NCBI GenBank assembly: GCA_002417905.1
Contig: DIDB01000089.1
Location: 2,917 to 9,190, forward strand
From: Pseudomonadaceae bacterium UBA5811
GTDB lineage: Bacteria > Pseudomonadota > Gammaproteobacteria > Pseudomonadales > Pseudomonadaceae
Direction: 5' to 3'
DNA length: 6,274 nt
Shown one piece after another: positions 1 through 6,274 of this stretch. A program made the position numbers and the translations under genes. A model generated the notes under the pieces. The model ran no database searches, was not told the DNA's origin, and saw nothing but the letters and a program-made list of their open reading frames with translations. The stretch's first letter is position 1. Every line of letters begins with the position of its first letter.

Positions 1-1
1 G

Positions 2-1477
2 GAAGGCCGGCTGGCCGGGCTGCCCCGCCAGGAAGCCCTGCAAGCCCTGGCCCGTTACCGGCCCCTGTCCGGCCTGGTGCCGGCCCTGGTCATCCGGGCT
101 GGAGCAGACAGCCTCCAGGTCGTCACCCGGGACGGCAGTGAATATACCGTGCCCTGGGACAGCATGAAGTGGGCCCGGCGCTTTATTACCACCAATGCCA
201 CCGGCCCGCAGCCCCGCCGGCCCGCTGATGTGGCAGTAGCCGGTGATGTGATCCGCATCCGGCTGGTGGACGGCCAGGCCCTGTTCAGCCAGGTTCCGGC
301 GGTCCAGGCCGCCCTGGTGTCCCTGTCACCACAGACCGGTGCCATCGAGGCACTGGTCGGCGGCTTTTCCTTCGAGCAGAGCAACTATAACCGGGCCACC
401 CAGGCCAAACGCCAGCCCGGCTCCAGCTTCAAACCTTTTATTTACAGTGCGGCACTGGATGCCGGTTTCACCGCCTCCAGCCTGGTCAATGACGCACCGT
501 TCGAATACTACGACCCGGGCAGCAACAAGATCTGGCGCCCCCAGAACGACAACAACACCTTTCTCGGCCCGATTCCGCTACGCGAAGCCCTGTACCGCTC
601 GCGCAACCTGGTGTCCATCCGCCTGCTGCAGAGCATCGGCATGGGCTATGCTATCGACTACATTTCAGGCCGCTTTGGCTTTGACCGCCAGGACCTGCCC
701 CGCAACCTGTCCATGGCGCTTGGTACGGCCGCCTTCTCTCCCCTGGAAATTGCCCGGGGCTGGGTCGTTTTTGCCAGCGGCGGTTACCGGCTGCACCCCT
801 ACCTGCTGGAGCGCATCGAAGACCGGGAGGGACAGACCCTGTTCCAGGCCAATCCGGCCCGTGTTCCAGACGCACTGGCCGAAACTCCGGCCAGCACCCC
901 GCCGGGTCTGTATCCCCTGGAAGCGGCCGCTGCCCAAGGCGCTGCGCCAGCCAGCGCCGAACGCACGGTTGACGGGCGCACGGTCTATATCCTGAACAGC
1001 ATGCTGCAGGACGTCATCCGGCGTGGCACCGGCCGCAAGGCCATGGCGCTGGGCCGCAATGACCTGGCCGGCAAGACCGGCACCACCAATGAGGCCTTCG
1101 ACAGCTGGTTCTCCGGCTATAACGCTGACCTGCTGACCACGGTCTGGACCGGCTTTGACCAGCCGCAAAGTCTGGGCCGCCACGAATACGGCTCCAGCGT
1201 GGCCCTGCCCATCTGGATGGACTATATGGGTGGCGCCCTGAAAGACTTGCCCGAGCACACCCTGCCCGAGCCGGCTGGCCTGATCAGCCTGCGGATTGAT
1301 CCGGCCAGCGGCCGGGCTACGGCGCCAGGCACGCCCGGAGCGGTTTTCGAGCTGTTCCGGAACGAAAATACGCCACCCGCTGTGGACGAACCGGGCTATG
1401 ACGACCCGGCGGCCTCCGGCAGCAGGGCCTCGCCCGCAGGCGGGGCCGGGGCCATAGCCCCCATGGACCTGTTCTGA
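2..1477 (+). CDS. mrcA: Penicillin-binding protein 1A, C-terminal part (5' end outside window)
   Basis: Bifunctional class A PBP (also called ponA), anchored in the inner membrane and acting in the periplasm; it polymerises glycan strands and cross-links peptidoglycan. Only the C-terminal 491 residues are here: the frame is open from base 2 to TGA at 1475-1477. Against a usual length of about 820-850, roughly the first 330 residues (membrane anchor and glycosyltransferase) are missing. The visible part starts in a linker, then an OB-like domain (about residues 30-105 of the fragment), then the transpeptidase. All three penicilloyl-transferase motifs are intact: SSFK with the acylated serine at fragment residue 141 (422-433), SRN (599-607) and KTGTTNE (KTG at 1073-1081). 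The tail is Pro/Gly/Ala-rich and ends MDLF. The GTG at 77 is an internal codon, not a start. The gene converges on maeB. No frameshift or missing motif was seen. Identity as PBP1A rather than 1B or 1C rests on recognised similarity to Pseudomonas and E. coli PBP1A. Confidence 0.95.
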   Translation, partial: EGRLAGLPRQEALQALARYRPLSGLVPALVIRAGADSLQVVTRDGSEYTVPWDSMKWARRFITTNATGPQPRRPADVAVAGDVIRIRLVDGQALFSQVPAVQAALVSLSPQTGAIEALVGGFSFEQSNYNRATQAKRQPGSSFKPFIYSAALDAGFTASSLVNDAPFEYYDPGSNKIWRPQNDNNTFLGPIPLREALYRSRNLVSIRLLQSIGMGYAIDYISGRFGFDRQDLPRNLSMALGTAAFSPLEIARGWVVFASGGYRLHPYLLERIEDREGQTLFQANPARVPDALAETPASTPPGLYPLEAAAAQGAAPASAERTVDGRTVYILNSMLQDVIRRGTGRKAMALGRNDLAGKTGTTNEAFDSWFSGYNADLLTTVWTGFDQPQSLGRHEYGSSVALPIWMDYMGGALKDLPEHTLPEPAGLISLRIDPASGRATAPGTPGAVFELFRNENTPPAVDEPGYDDPAASGSRASPAGGAGAIAPMDLF

Positions 1478-1514
1478 GCGGGCCCGGCCATCTGCAGGTA
1501 GGCCCCGTCTGGCA
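1478..1514. other. Convergent mrcA/maeB gap without a clear terminator
   Basis: These 37 bases separate the two convergent stop codons. They hold GC-rich words (GGCC at 1486-1489 and 1501-1504; CGGG at 1479-1482 facing CCCG at 1504-1507) that can form an imperfect stem, but neither strand has a T-run. Termination may be Rho-dependent or lie inside the facing gene, giving overlapping antisense transcripts. Confidence 0.4.
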
Positions 1515-2780
1515 TCAGGGCTGGCTGAAAATGTCAGCCAGCGATCCCAGCGGATAGTGGGCAGGCCAGGGCTGGGTTGCCACCCCGCTGTCAATGGCAG
1601 CCCGGGCCACCGCAGCGGAAACCACACCAATCAGACGGGGATCGGTCAGCCGGGGCAGGATATAGTCCCGGCCAAACACCGCTGCCCCGGCGCCCGCCTC
1701 TTCGGGCAGCGGCTGGCGGGCCAGTTCGCACAGGGCCCGGCAGGCTGCAATCTTCATTTCCTCGTTGATCCGGGTAGCCCGGACATCCAGCGCTCCCCGG
1801 AATACAAAGGGTGAGGCCAGTACGTTATTGATCTGGTTTGGATAATCGGCCCGGCCTGTAGCCAGGATCAGATCATCCCGGGTGGCATGGGCCAGTTCCG
1901 GGCTGATTTCCGGATCCGGGTTGGAGCAGGCAAAAACAATCGGCCGGGGCGCCATGCGCCGCAGGGCTTCCGCGCCCAGCAGGTTGCCATCTGACAGGCC
2001 GATAAAAACATCGGCCCCTTCCATGGCCTCCGACAGGGTCCGGCACTCCGTTTCATGGGCAAACATCGCCTTGTACGGGTTCAGGTCGGCCCGACCGCTG
2101 TGAATCACCCCCTTGCGGTCCAGCATCAGGATATTCTCCGGCCTGGCCCCCAGGGCTGCTACCAGCCGCATGCAGGAAATGGCGGCCGCTCCGGCGCCCA
2201 GGCAGACAATCCGGACCGTCTCCAGAGCCTTGCCTGCCAGCTCCAGCGCATTCAGCAGCCCGGCCGCCGTCACGATGGCCGCACCATGCTGGTCATCGTG
2301 GAACACCGGGATACCGCACTGGCTGGCCAGTACCCGCTCAATCTCGAAGCATTCAGGGGCCTTGATATCCTCCAGGTTGATCGCGCCAAAGGTGACCGCA
2401 ATCCGCCGTACCGTATCAATAAAGGCCTGCGGGCTTTCCGCATCAATCTCGATGTCATAGACATCAATACCGGCAAAGCGCTTGAACAGCACACCCTTGC
2501 CCTCCATCACCGGCTTGGAGGCCAGTGGCCCCAGATTGCCCAGCCCGAGGATGGCTGACCCGTCAGAAATCACCGCCACCAGATTGCCCTTGCCGGTATA
2601 GCGGAACACCTGCTGCGGATCACGGGCAATCTCCCGCACCGGCTCGGCCACCCCCGGGCACCAGGCCAGGGACAGCTCGCGGGCGGAGCTGGCGGGCTTG
2701 CTCAGCCCGACACTCAACTTGCCCGGGCGGGGTTCAGCGTGATAGGTCAGTGCAGCGGTTTTGAGATCTGTCATGGCCAT
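1515..2780 (-). CDS. maeB: NADP-type malic enzyme, short form (malate to pyruvate + CO2)
   Basis: Cytosolic oxidative decarboxylase making pyruvate and NAD(P)H from malate. The protein has 421 residues and covers only the malic enzyme part; the phosphotransacetylase-like domain of the E. coli MaeB (about 760 residues) is absent, as in Pseudomonas. N-terminal malic domain, about residues 1-160: GKGNLVAVISDG, then LASKPVMEGKG with the presumed catalytic Lys89, then NLEDIKAPECF with metal ligands Glu137/Asp138, and FHDDQHG with Asp162/163. NAD-binding domain from about 165: GAGAAA (195-200) and SNPDPE (286-291). Odd points: the usual AYSPGVA motif reads AWCPGVA, so the presumed acid catalyst Tyr is Trp40 (codon TGG, bases 2661-2663); HDDQHGTA reads HDDQHGAA; GRSDYPNQ reads GRADYPNQ. 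Two start codons compete: ATG at 2778-2780 and ATG at 2772-2774. The second gives MTDLKTAAL, which lines up better with relatives; neither has a clear Shine-Dalgarno sequence. NADP preference is assumed from the family. Confidence 0.93.
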   Translation of the reverse strand: MAMTDLKTAALTYHAEPRPGKLSVGLSKPASSARELSLAWCPGVAEPVREIARDPQQVFRYTGKGNLVAVISDGSAILGLGNLGPLASKPVMEGKGVLFKRFAGIDVYDIEIDAESPQAFIDTVRRIAVTFGAINLEDIKAPECFEIERVLASQCGIPVFHDDQHGAAIVTAAGLLNALELAGKALETVRIVCLGAGAAAISCMRLVAALGARPENILMLDRKGVIHSGRADLNPYKAMFAHETECRTLSEAMEGADVFIGLSDGNLLGAEALRRMAPRPIVFACSNPDPEISPELAHATRDDLILATGRADYPNQINNVLASPFVFRGALDVRATRINEEMKIAACRALCELARQPLPEEAGAGAAVFGRDYILPRLTDPRLIGVVSAAVARAAIDSGVATQPWPAHYPLGSLADIFSQP

Positions 2781-2862
2781 GTTCGCTTTGTTCTAGTCAG
2801 GACACGCAGCCGAGCATACGAAAATATGTAGTATAAGAAAATATGCACTACAAAAATTATCC
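2781..2862 (-). promoter_or_regulatory. AT-rich upstream region of maeB with direct repeat; likely promoter/operator
   Basis: This is the gap between maeB and the rpmE terminator. Bases 2814-2860 are mostly A/T in a window otherwise very GC-rich. The 9-mer GAAAATATG occurs twice at 2820-2828 and 2837-2845, a 17-base period. Arms GCATA (2814-2818) and TATGC (2842-2846), and GTAGT (2828-2832) and ACTAC (2847-2851), form two short inverted repeats. A -10-like TATACT lies on the - strand at 2835-2830, but no good -35 hexamer stands at 16-18 bases upstream, which would fit a promoter needing an activator. Promoter function and regulator are inferred. Confidence 0.45.
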
Positions 2863-2890
2863 AGCCGGCCCTCCCCGGATAACAGGCAAC

Positions 2891-2918
2891 AAAAAAGCGC
2901 CCGCAAGGGGCGCTTTTT
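2891..2918 (-). terminator. Rho-independent terminator of rpmE
   Basis: A perfect 11-bp stem pairs 2892-2902 with 2908-2918, consisting of a GCGCCC/GGGCGC core flanked by A5/T5, around a 5-base loop. Read on the - strand it ends in six T residues, and it starts 17 bases after the rpmE stop codon. The T5 tract on the other strand makes it able to act in both directions, but no + strand gene runs into it. It would insulate maeB from rpmE transcription. Confidence 0.9.
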
Positions 2919-2934
2919 CCGGAACGGCAGAGCC

Positions 2935-3150
2935 TTATTTCGCGCCGCCGAATACCCCGAACCGCTGCTTGAAGCGGTCGATCCGGCCGCCCGTATCCAG
3001 CACTTTCTGCTTGCCAGTGTAGAACGGGTGGCAGGCCGAGCACACGTCAATGCTGAAATTCTTGCCCAGCGTGGAGCGGGTCTTGATCACGTTACCGCAG
3101 CTGCAGGTAACCTCGATGTCCTGATACTCAGGATGGATGCCGGCTTTCAT
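2935..3150 (-). CDS. rpmE: Ribosomal protein bL31 (zinc-binding form)
   Basis: Component of the large ribosomal subunit that helps bridge it to the small subunit. The 71-residue protein [10 protein letters not shown]...FGGAK has the normal family length. Cys16, Cys18, Cys37 and Cys40 (motifs CSC and CSAC) are all present, so this is the zinc-containing 'C+' type and not the Cys-less paralogue made under zinc starvation. The open frame extends upstream to 3561, but the start at 3150 is clear: it matches the family N-terminus and is preceded by AGGAGG (3156-3161) five bases away. The gene has its own promoter (TTGCAT/TATAGT near 3220-3247) and terminator (2891-2918), so it is probably a one-gene transcript. 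In E. coli bL31 represses its own translation through its leader; whether this applies here cannot be seen. It is divergent from priA, as in many gammaproteobacteria. Confidence 0.98.
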   Translation of the reverse strand: MKAGIHPEYQDIEVTCSCGNVIKTRSTLGKNFSIDVCSACHPFYTGKQKVLDTGGRIDRFKQRFGVFGGAK

Positions 3151-3155
3151 GAAAG

Positions 3156-3161
3156 CCTCCT
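3156..3161 (-). promoter_or_regulatory. Shine-Dalgarno sequence of rpmE
   Basis: On the - strand this reads AGGAGG, the consensus, with five bases before the ATG at 3150-3148. It settles the rpmE start against the much longer open frame that continues upstream. Confidence 0.92.
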
Positions 3162-3219
3162 CTGGGAGTGGCGTGCCGCTGCCCGGCCCCATGCCAGGTA
3201 CCGCACGCGGAAACGCGCG

Positions 3220-3247
3220 ACTATACCAGAGCCCCCTGGTGATGCAA
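3220..3247 (-). promoter_or_regulatory. Sigma-70 promoter of rpmE (extended -10)
   Basis: On the - strand: -35 box TTGCAT (3247-3242), 16-base spacer, -10 box TATAGT (3225-3220) preceded by TGG, giving an extended -10 (TGnTATAGT). Transcription should start near 3213, giving a leader of roughly 60 bases before rpmE. The spacer contains an inverted repeat, ACCAG-N6-CTGGT (3225-3240), that could bind a regulator or be chance. The same 170-base region must also hold the priA promoter on the + strand, for which I see no convincing boxes. Confidence 0.75.
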
Positions 3248-3309
3248 GCTGCCACCGGTGGGGCAGACCAGCGGCGCGGGGTTGCCGTACTATCGCCACG
3301 GATTCCTGC

Positions 3310-3313
3310 GGAG
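3310..3313 (+). promoter_or_regulatory. Shine-Dalgarno sequence deciding the priA GTG start
   Basis: GGAG stands seven bases upstream of the GTG at 3321. This supports that GTG over the upstream in-frame GTG at 3258, which lies inside the rpmE promoter region and would add 21 residues unlike any PriA N-terminus that I know. Confidence 0.75.
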
Positions 3314-3320
3314 TGAGCCC

Positions 3321-5543
3321 GTGTCCCCTGCCAACATCCTGCGTCTGGCCCTGCCCTCGCCCCTGCGCCGCCTGTTCGACTACCGGGCCGGGCCGGATAT
3401 TCCACCCGGGCTAGCCCCCGGCAGCCGGATCCGGGTGCCATTTGGCCGGCGCCAGCTGGTGGGCATCCTGATCGAACAGGCCGGACACAGCGACCTGCCC
3501 GATGACCGGCTGCGCACCAGCCTGGAACTGCTGGACCCTGAGCCCCTGCTACCCCCGGCACTGTTCGAATTCTGCTGCTGGATCGCCCGCTACTACCAGC
3601 ACAGTCTGGGCGATACCCTGAACGTGGCCCTGCCGGTACTGCTGCGCCAGGGCCATCCGGCCTGCCACCAGCAGCGGCTGTTCTGGCAACTGTGCCCGGA
3701 GGTTCACCACGATGATCCCCGGCTGGCCCGGGCGGCCCGGCAGCGCCGGGCGCTGGAGATTCTCGCCCAGCACCCCCATGGACTGGCCCACGAACTGCTG
3801 GGCAGCCTGGACATTCCGCGCAGCGTGCTGGAGCGGCTGCAGGAAAAACAGCTGGTCCGGGCGGTCAGCATGGCGCACCACAACCCCAGCCCGGCCCGGG
3901 AAACCGGCCACTGGCTGCGCGAGGCCGAACTGCCGTTAAACAGCGAACAGCAGGCGGCCATGAATGCCCTTGAGGCCGGCTGCCAGGGCTTTCATCCCTT
4001 TCTGCTGGCCGGTGTAACCGGCAGCGGCAAGACGGAAATTTACCTGCAACTGATCCATAAACTGCTGCGCAGTGGCCACCAGGTGCTGGTGCTGATTCCG
4101 GAAATCAACCTCAGTCCGCAGACGCTGGGCCGTTTCGAGGCCCGCTTCAATGCCCGGATCAGCCTGCTGCACTCGGCCCTGACCGACCGGGAACGGCTGA
4201 ACAGCTGGCTGGCCGCCCGGGATGGTGAAACCGATATTGTGATTGGCACCCGCTCGGCCCTGTTTACGCCGTTCCATAACCTGGGGCTGATCATCGTCGA
4301 CGAGGAGCACGACACCTCCTACAAGCAGCAGGAAGGCCTGCGCTACCAGGCCCGGGATCTGGCGGTGGTCCGGGCCCGCCGTGAAGGCATTCCCGTACTG
4401 CTGGGCTCAGCCACTCCCTCACTGGAAAGCCTGCACAATGCCTGGCAGGGCCGCTACAGCCTGCTGCGGCTGGAGCAGCGGGCCGGCCATGCCCGGCCGC
4501 CAGAGCTGCACTGCCTTGACATCAAAAGCCGGCCACTGGACGCCGGACTGTCCCGGCCACTGCAGCAGGCCATTGGCCAGACCCTGGCTGCCGGCCATCA
4601 GGTACTGGTCTTCCTCAACCGGCGCGGCTTTGCCCCGGTACTGCTCTGCCATGACTGCGGCTGGACCAGCCAGTGCCCGCACTGTGATGCGCGGATGACC
4701 CTGCACCAGCGGCACCAGCAGCTGCATTGCCACCACTGCGGCCACCGCCAGCCGGTGCCACTCCAGTGCCCGGAATGCCGGAAAGTGGACCTGCGCCCCC
4801 TGGGTGCCGGAACCGAGCGGGCCGAAGAGCGGCTGGTCCGGCTATTTCCGGACTATCCGGTCCTGCGCATCGACCGGGACAACACCACCCGCAAGGGGGC
4901 CCTGGAGCGGCTGCTGGAGCCAGTCCACCGGGGCGATCCCTGCCTGCTGGTCGGCACCCAGATGCTGGCCAAGGGGCACCACTTCCCCAATGTCACCCTG
5001 GTCTGCATCCTGGATGCTGATGGCGGGCTGTACGCCACCGATTTCCGGGCCAGCGAACGCATGGCCCAGCAGATCATCCAGGTGGCCGGGCGGGCCGGAC
5101 GGGCGAACCATCCGGGCAAGGTCATCATCCAGACCCATTGCGCGGAACATCCGCTGCTGGTGCAGCTGACCCGCGAGGGTTATCTGGCCTTCGCCGGACA
5201 GGCACTGGCCGAGCGCCGGGCAGCCCTGCTGCCGCCCTTCAGCCACCTGGCCCTGCTGCGGGCCGAGGCCCGGCAGGCAGGGCAGGCCGAACAGTTTCTG
5301 GATGAAGCCTGCCAGCTGGCCGAACCCCTGCAAAGGACAGACAATCCCGTCGAGCTGCTGGGGCCAGTGCCAGCGCCCATGGAACGCCGGGCCGGGTTTT
5401 ACCGGGCCCAGCTGCTACTGCAGTCCAGCCAGCGCGCCCCGCTGCACCGGCTGCTGGAACAGTGGCTGCCACAGGTGGAAGGGCTGGCCAGTGGCCGCCG
5501 GGTCCGCTGGTCACTGGATGTGGATCCCCAGGACCTTTATTGA
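3321..5543 (+). CDS. priA: Primosomal protein N', replication restart helicase PriA
   Basis: Superfamily 2 DNA helicase, moving 3' to 5', that recognises abandoned replication forks and D-loops and starts primosome assembly to reload DnaB. The GTG start gives 740 residues, against 732 in E. coli. Regions: 3'-DNA-binding domain at the N-terminus ([13 protein letters not shown], about 1-105), a winged-helix segment (about 110-190), helicase lobe 1 with Walker A GVTGSGKT (residues 231-238) and Walker B DEEH (327-330), then lobe 2 with [12 protein letters not shown] and QVAGRAGRA (motifs V and VI), and the C-terminal domain ending WSLDVDPQ. Eight cysteines for two zinc ions are all present (443, 446, 452, 455, 470, 473, 483, 486), with spacing identical to the E. 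coli protein offset by seven. All key residues are present, so it should be active. It is divergent from rpmE and 82 bases upstream of argS in the same direction. Confidence 0.97.
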   Translation: MSPANILRLALPSPLRRLFDYRAGPDIPPGLAPGSRIRVPFGRRQLVGILIEQAGHSDLPDDRLRTSLELLDPEPLLPPALFEFCCWIARYYQHSLGDTLNVALPVLLRQGHPACHQQRLFWQLCPEVHHDDPRLARAARQRRALEILAQHPHGLAHELLGSLDIPRSVLERLQEKQLVRAVSMAHHNPSPARETGHWLREAELPLNSEQQAAMNALEAGCQGFHPFLLAGVTGSGKTEIYLQLIHKLLRSGHQVLVLIPEINLSPQTLGRFEARFNARISLLHSALTDRERLNSWLAARDGETDIVIGTRSALFTPFHNLGLIIVDEEHDTSYKQQEGLRYQARDLAVVRARREGIPVLLGSATPSLESLHNAWQGRYSLLRLEQRAGHARPPELHCLDIKSRPLDAGLSRPLQQAIGQTLAAGHQVLVFLNRRGFAPVLLCHDCGWTSQCPHCDARMTLHQRHQQLHCHHCGHRQPVPLQCPECRKVDLRPLGAGTERAEERLVRLFPDYPVLRIDRDNTTRKGALERLLEPVHRGDPCLLVGTQMLAKGHHFPNVTLVCILDADGGLYATDFRASERMAQQIIQVAGRAGRANHPGKVIIQTHCAEHPLLVQLTREGYLAFAGQALAERRAALLPPFSHLALLRAEARQAGQAEQFLDEACQLAEPLQRTDNPVELLGPVPAPMERRAGFYRAQLLLQSSQRAPLHRLLEQWLPQVEGLASGRRVRWSLDVDPQDLY

Positions 5544-5564
5544 AGAGAGCCCGTGCAACGGCGC

Positions 5565-5594
5565 TTGAAGCCGGCTCCCAATGCCACGGATAAT
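5565..5594 (+). promoter_or_regulatory. Possible sigma-70 promoter for argS
   Basis: TTGAAG (5565-5570) and GATAAT (5589-5594) are separated by 18 bases, a fair -35/-10 pair in the 82-base gap after priA. A start of transcription near 5601 would leave a leader of about 25 bases before the argS ATG at 5626 and would rule out the upstream in-frame ATGs. The gap also allows read-through from priA, so argS may have both sources. Two hexamers in a short gap can occur by chance. Confidence 0.35.
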
Positions 5595-5604
5595 GCCCGG
5601 CTTC
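5567..5604. repeat. Inverted repeat flanking the argS promoter candidate
   Basis: GAAGCCGG (5567-5574) and its exact complement CCGGCTTC (5597-5604) stand 22 bases apart. There is no T-run after the second arm, so it is not a typical priA terminator. The neighbourhood (GAAGCCGGCTCCCA) is reminiscent of Pseudomonas REP elements, which often sit between genes, but the usual compact REP hairpin is imperfect here. Confidence 0.4.
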
Positions 5605-5625
5605 CGACACCTCCACGGCCCGAGC

Positions 5626-6274
5626 ATGAAAGACACCATCCGCCAGCTGATCCAGCACGCCCTGACCCGGCTGACCGGGCAGGGCATTCTGCCTGTCGGC
5701 CTGACTCTGGCCATCCAGGTAGAAAATACCAGGGACAAAACCCATGGTGATTTCGCCAGCAACATCGCCCTGATGCTGGCCAAACCGGCTGGCCGCAAGC
5801 CCCGTGAACTGGCCGAACAACTGCTGGCCGCCCTGCCGGCTGACCCGGCGGTCAGCCGGGTGGAAATTGCCGGGCCCGGCTTTCTGAATTTTTTCCAGAA
5901 CACCACTGCCCTGGCCGTCCGCCTGGAAGAGGCACTGGCAGATCACCGGCTGGGCGTCCGCCTGAGCCGCCCGGCCGAAACCGTCGTGGTGGATCTTTCC
6001 TCTCCCAATCTGGCCAAAGAGATGCATGTCGGCCACCTGCGCTCCACCATCATCGGGGATGCCGTAGCCCGGGTCCTGGAGTTTCTGGGTGACCGGGTGA
6101 TCCGCCAGAACCACGTGGGTGACTGGGGCACCCAGTTTGGCATGCTGCTGGCCCATCTGGAGGAAAACCCGGCCTCGGCAGAGAGCGAGCTGGCAGATCT
6201 CGAACAGTTCTACCGGGCGGCCAAGAAACGCTTTGATGACTCACCCGCCTTTGCCGACCGGGCCAGGGCGCTGG
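5626..6274 (+). CDS. argS: Arginyl-tRNA synthetase, N-terminal part (3' end outside window)
   Basis: Class I aminoacyl-tRNA synthetase; charges tRNA-Arg with arginine in the cytoplasm using ATP and needs the tRNA for amino acid activation. The first 216 codons of a protein usually about 580 residues long are present. The N-terminal domain (about 1-100) that contacts the tRNA elbow contains [10 protein letters not shown] and [12 protein letters not shown]. The catalytic domain follows, with the HIGH signature as HVGH (residues 134-137, bases 6025-6036) inside [15 protein letters not shown], then [14 protein letters not shown]. The KMSKS-like loop and anticodon domain lie beyond the edge. In-frame ATGs at 5581 and 5593 would add 15 or 11 residues, but MKDTIRQLI matches Pseudomonas ArgS, so 5626 is preferred even though its Shine-Dalgarno sequence is poor. 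No frameshift was seen in the available part. Confidence 0.96.
   Translation, partial: MKDTIRQLIQHALTRLTGQGILPVGLTLAIQVENTRDKTHGDFASNIALMLAKPAGRKPRELAEQLLAALPADPAVSRVEIAGPGFLNFFQNTTALAVRLEEALADHRLGVRLSRPAETVVVDLSSPNLAKEMHVGHLRSTIIGDAVARVLEFLGDRVIRQNHVGDWGTQFGMLLAHLEENPASAESELADLEQFYRAAKKRFDDSPAFADRARAL

Noticed and set aside
665..1630. Long - strand open frame of 321 codons opposite mrcA
   Set aside because: It lies antisense to the intact PBP1A transpeptidase and reads into the end of maeB in another frame. Its Gly/Ala/Arg/Gln-rich translation shows no family I recognise. Long shadow frames are expected in GC-rich coding DNA.
3204..3219. Hairpin CGCGCG-TTTC-CGCGTG near the rpmE transcription start
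   Set aside because: The predicted start site near 3213 falls inside the hairpin, so most of one arm would not be in the RNA; GC-rich short stems are common here.
3258..3320. PriA extension from the upstream GTG
   Set aside because: The 21 extra residues do not match PriA N-termini, overlap the rpmE promoter, and the GTG at 3321 has a GGAG seven bases upstream.
3151..3561. Upstream extension of the rpmE frame to 208 codons
   Set aside because: bL31 is about 70 residues; the ATG at 3150 has a consensus ribosome site, and the extension overlaps the divergent promoter region and the priA 5' end.
5553..5750. Small + strand frame starting GTG after priA (65 codons)
   Set aside because: It has a purine-rich GAAGAGAG upstream, but overlaps the argS start in another frame. 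Its Pro/Arg-rich translation is what the argS codons give out of frame.
5239..6156. Long - strand open frame of 305 codons opposite priA and argS
   Set aside because: Antisense to two well-supported genes and to their intergenic gap, of low-complexity Gly/Ala/Gln/Pro composition, with no recognisable motif or ribosome site.
1..6274. Very frequent CCGG and GGCC words throughout
   Set aside because: Explained well enough by high GC content and the preferred codons for Gly, Ala, Pro and Arg; without whole-genome counts no claim about restriction-site bias can be made.
1..6274. A hidden novel multi-gene system
   Set aside because: All the long coding space belongs to five known core genes in a conserved order, and the gaps are short. 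No array-like repeats, transposase, reverse transcriptase, phage or defence-like proteins were visible on either strand.

Overview
The window is a GC-rich stretch of bacterial chromosome carrying core housekeeping genes. It most likely comes from a gammaproteobacterium related to Pseudomonas. Three things suggest this: the order PBP1A, malic enzyme, rpmE, priA, argS is, from memory, the one seen in Pseudomonas genomes; the ArgS N-terminus (MKDTIRQLI) and the PBP1A transpeptidase read like Pseudomonas proteins; and the malic enzyme is the short form without a phosphotransacetylase tail. The species cannot be named from this sequence.

Layout: the left edge holds the 3' part of a class A penicillin-binding protein gene (mrcA/ponA, + strand, ending at 1477). 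It converges, across a 37-base gap, on a malic enzyme gene on the - strand (1515-2780). Behind the malic enzyme start lies a short, strikingly AT-rich segment (about 2814-2860) with a 9-base direct repeat, the likely promoter/operator zone. Next, also on the - strand, comes rpmE (2935-3150, ribosomal protein bL31), with a strong hairpin terminator downstream, a good Shine-Dalgarno sequence and a recognisable extended -10 promoter. Divergent from rpmE on the + strand is priA (3321-5543, replication restart helicase). It is followed after 82 bases by argS (from 5626, arginyl-tRNA synthetase), which runs off the right edge. No stretch longer than 300 bases lacks a gene; the longest gap is the 170-base rpmE/priA divergent region.

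The genes serve separate basic functions: cell wall synthesis, C4 carbon metabolism and NADPH supply, ribosome structure, replication restart and tRNA charging. They are neighbours by conserved synteny and do not form one pathway. I saw no mobile element, CRISPR array, tRNA, rRNA, toxin-antitoxin or defence gene, and no evidence of a new multi-gene system. The observation most worth checking is in the malic enzyme: the tyrosine of the conserved A-Y-[ST]-P-G-V-A motif, the presumed acid catalyst, is a tryptophan here, in an otherwise well-conserved protein. Lesser leads are the direct-repeat AT island before maeB and inverted repeats placed on the rpmE and argS promoter candidates.
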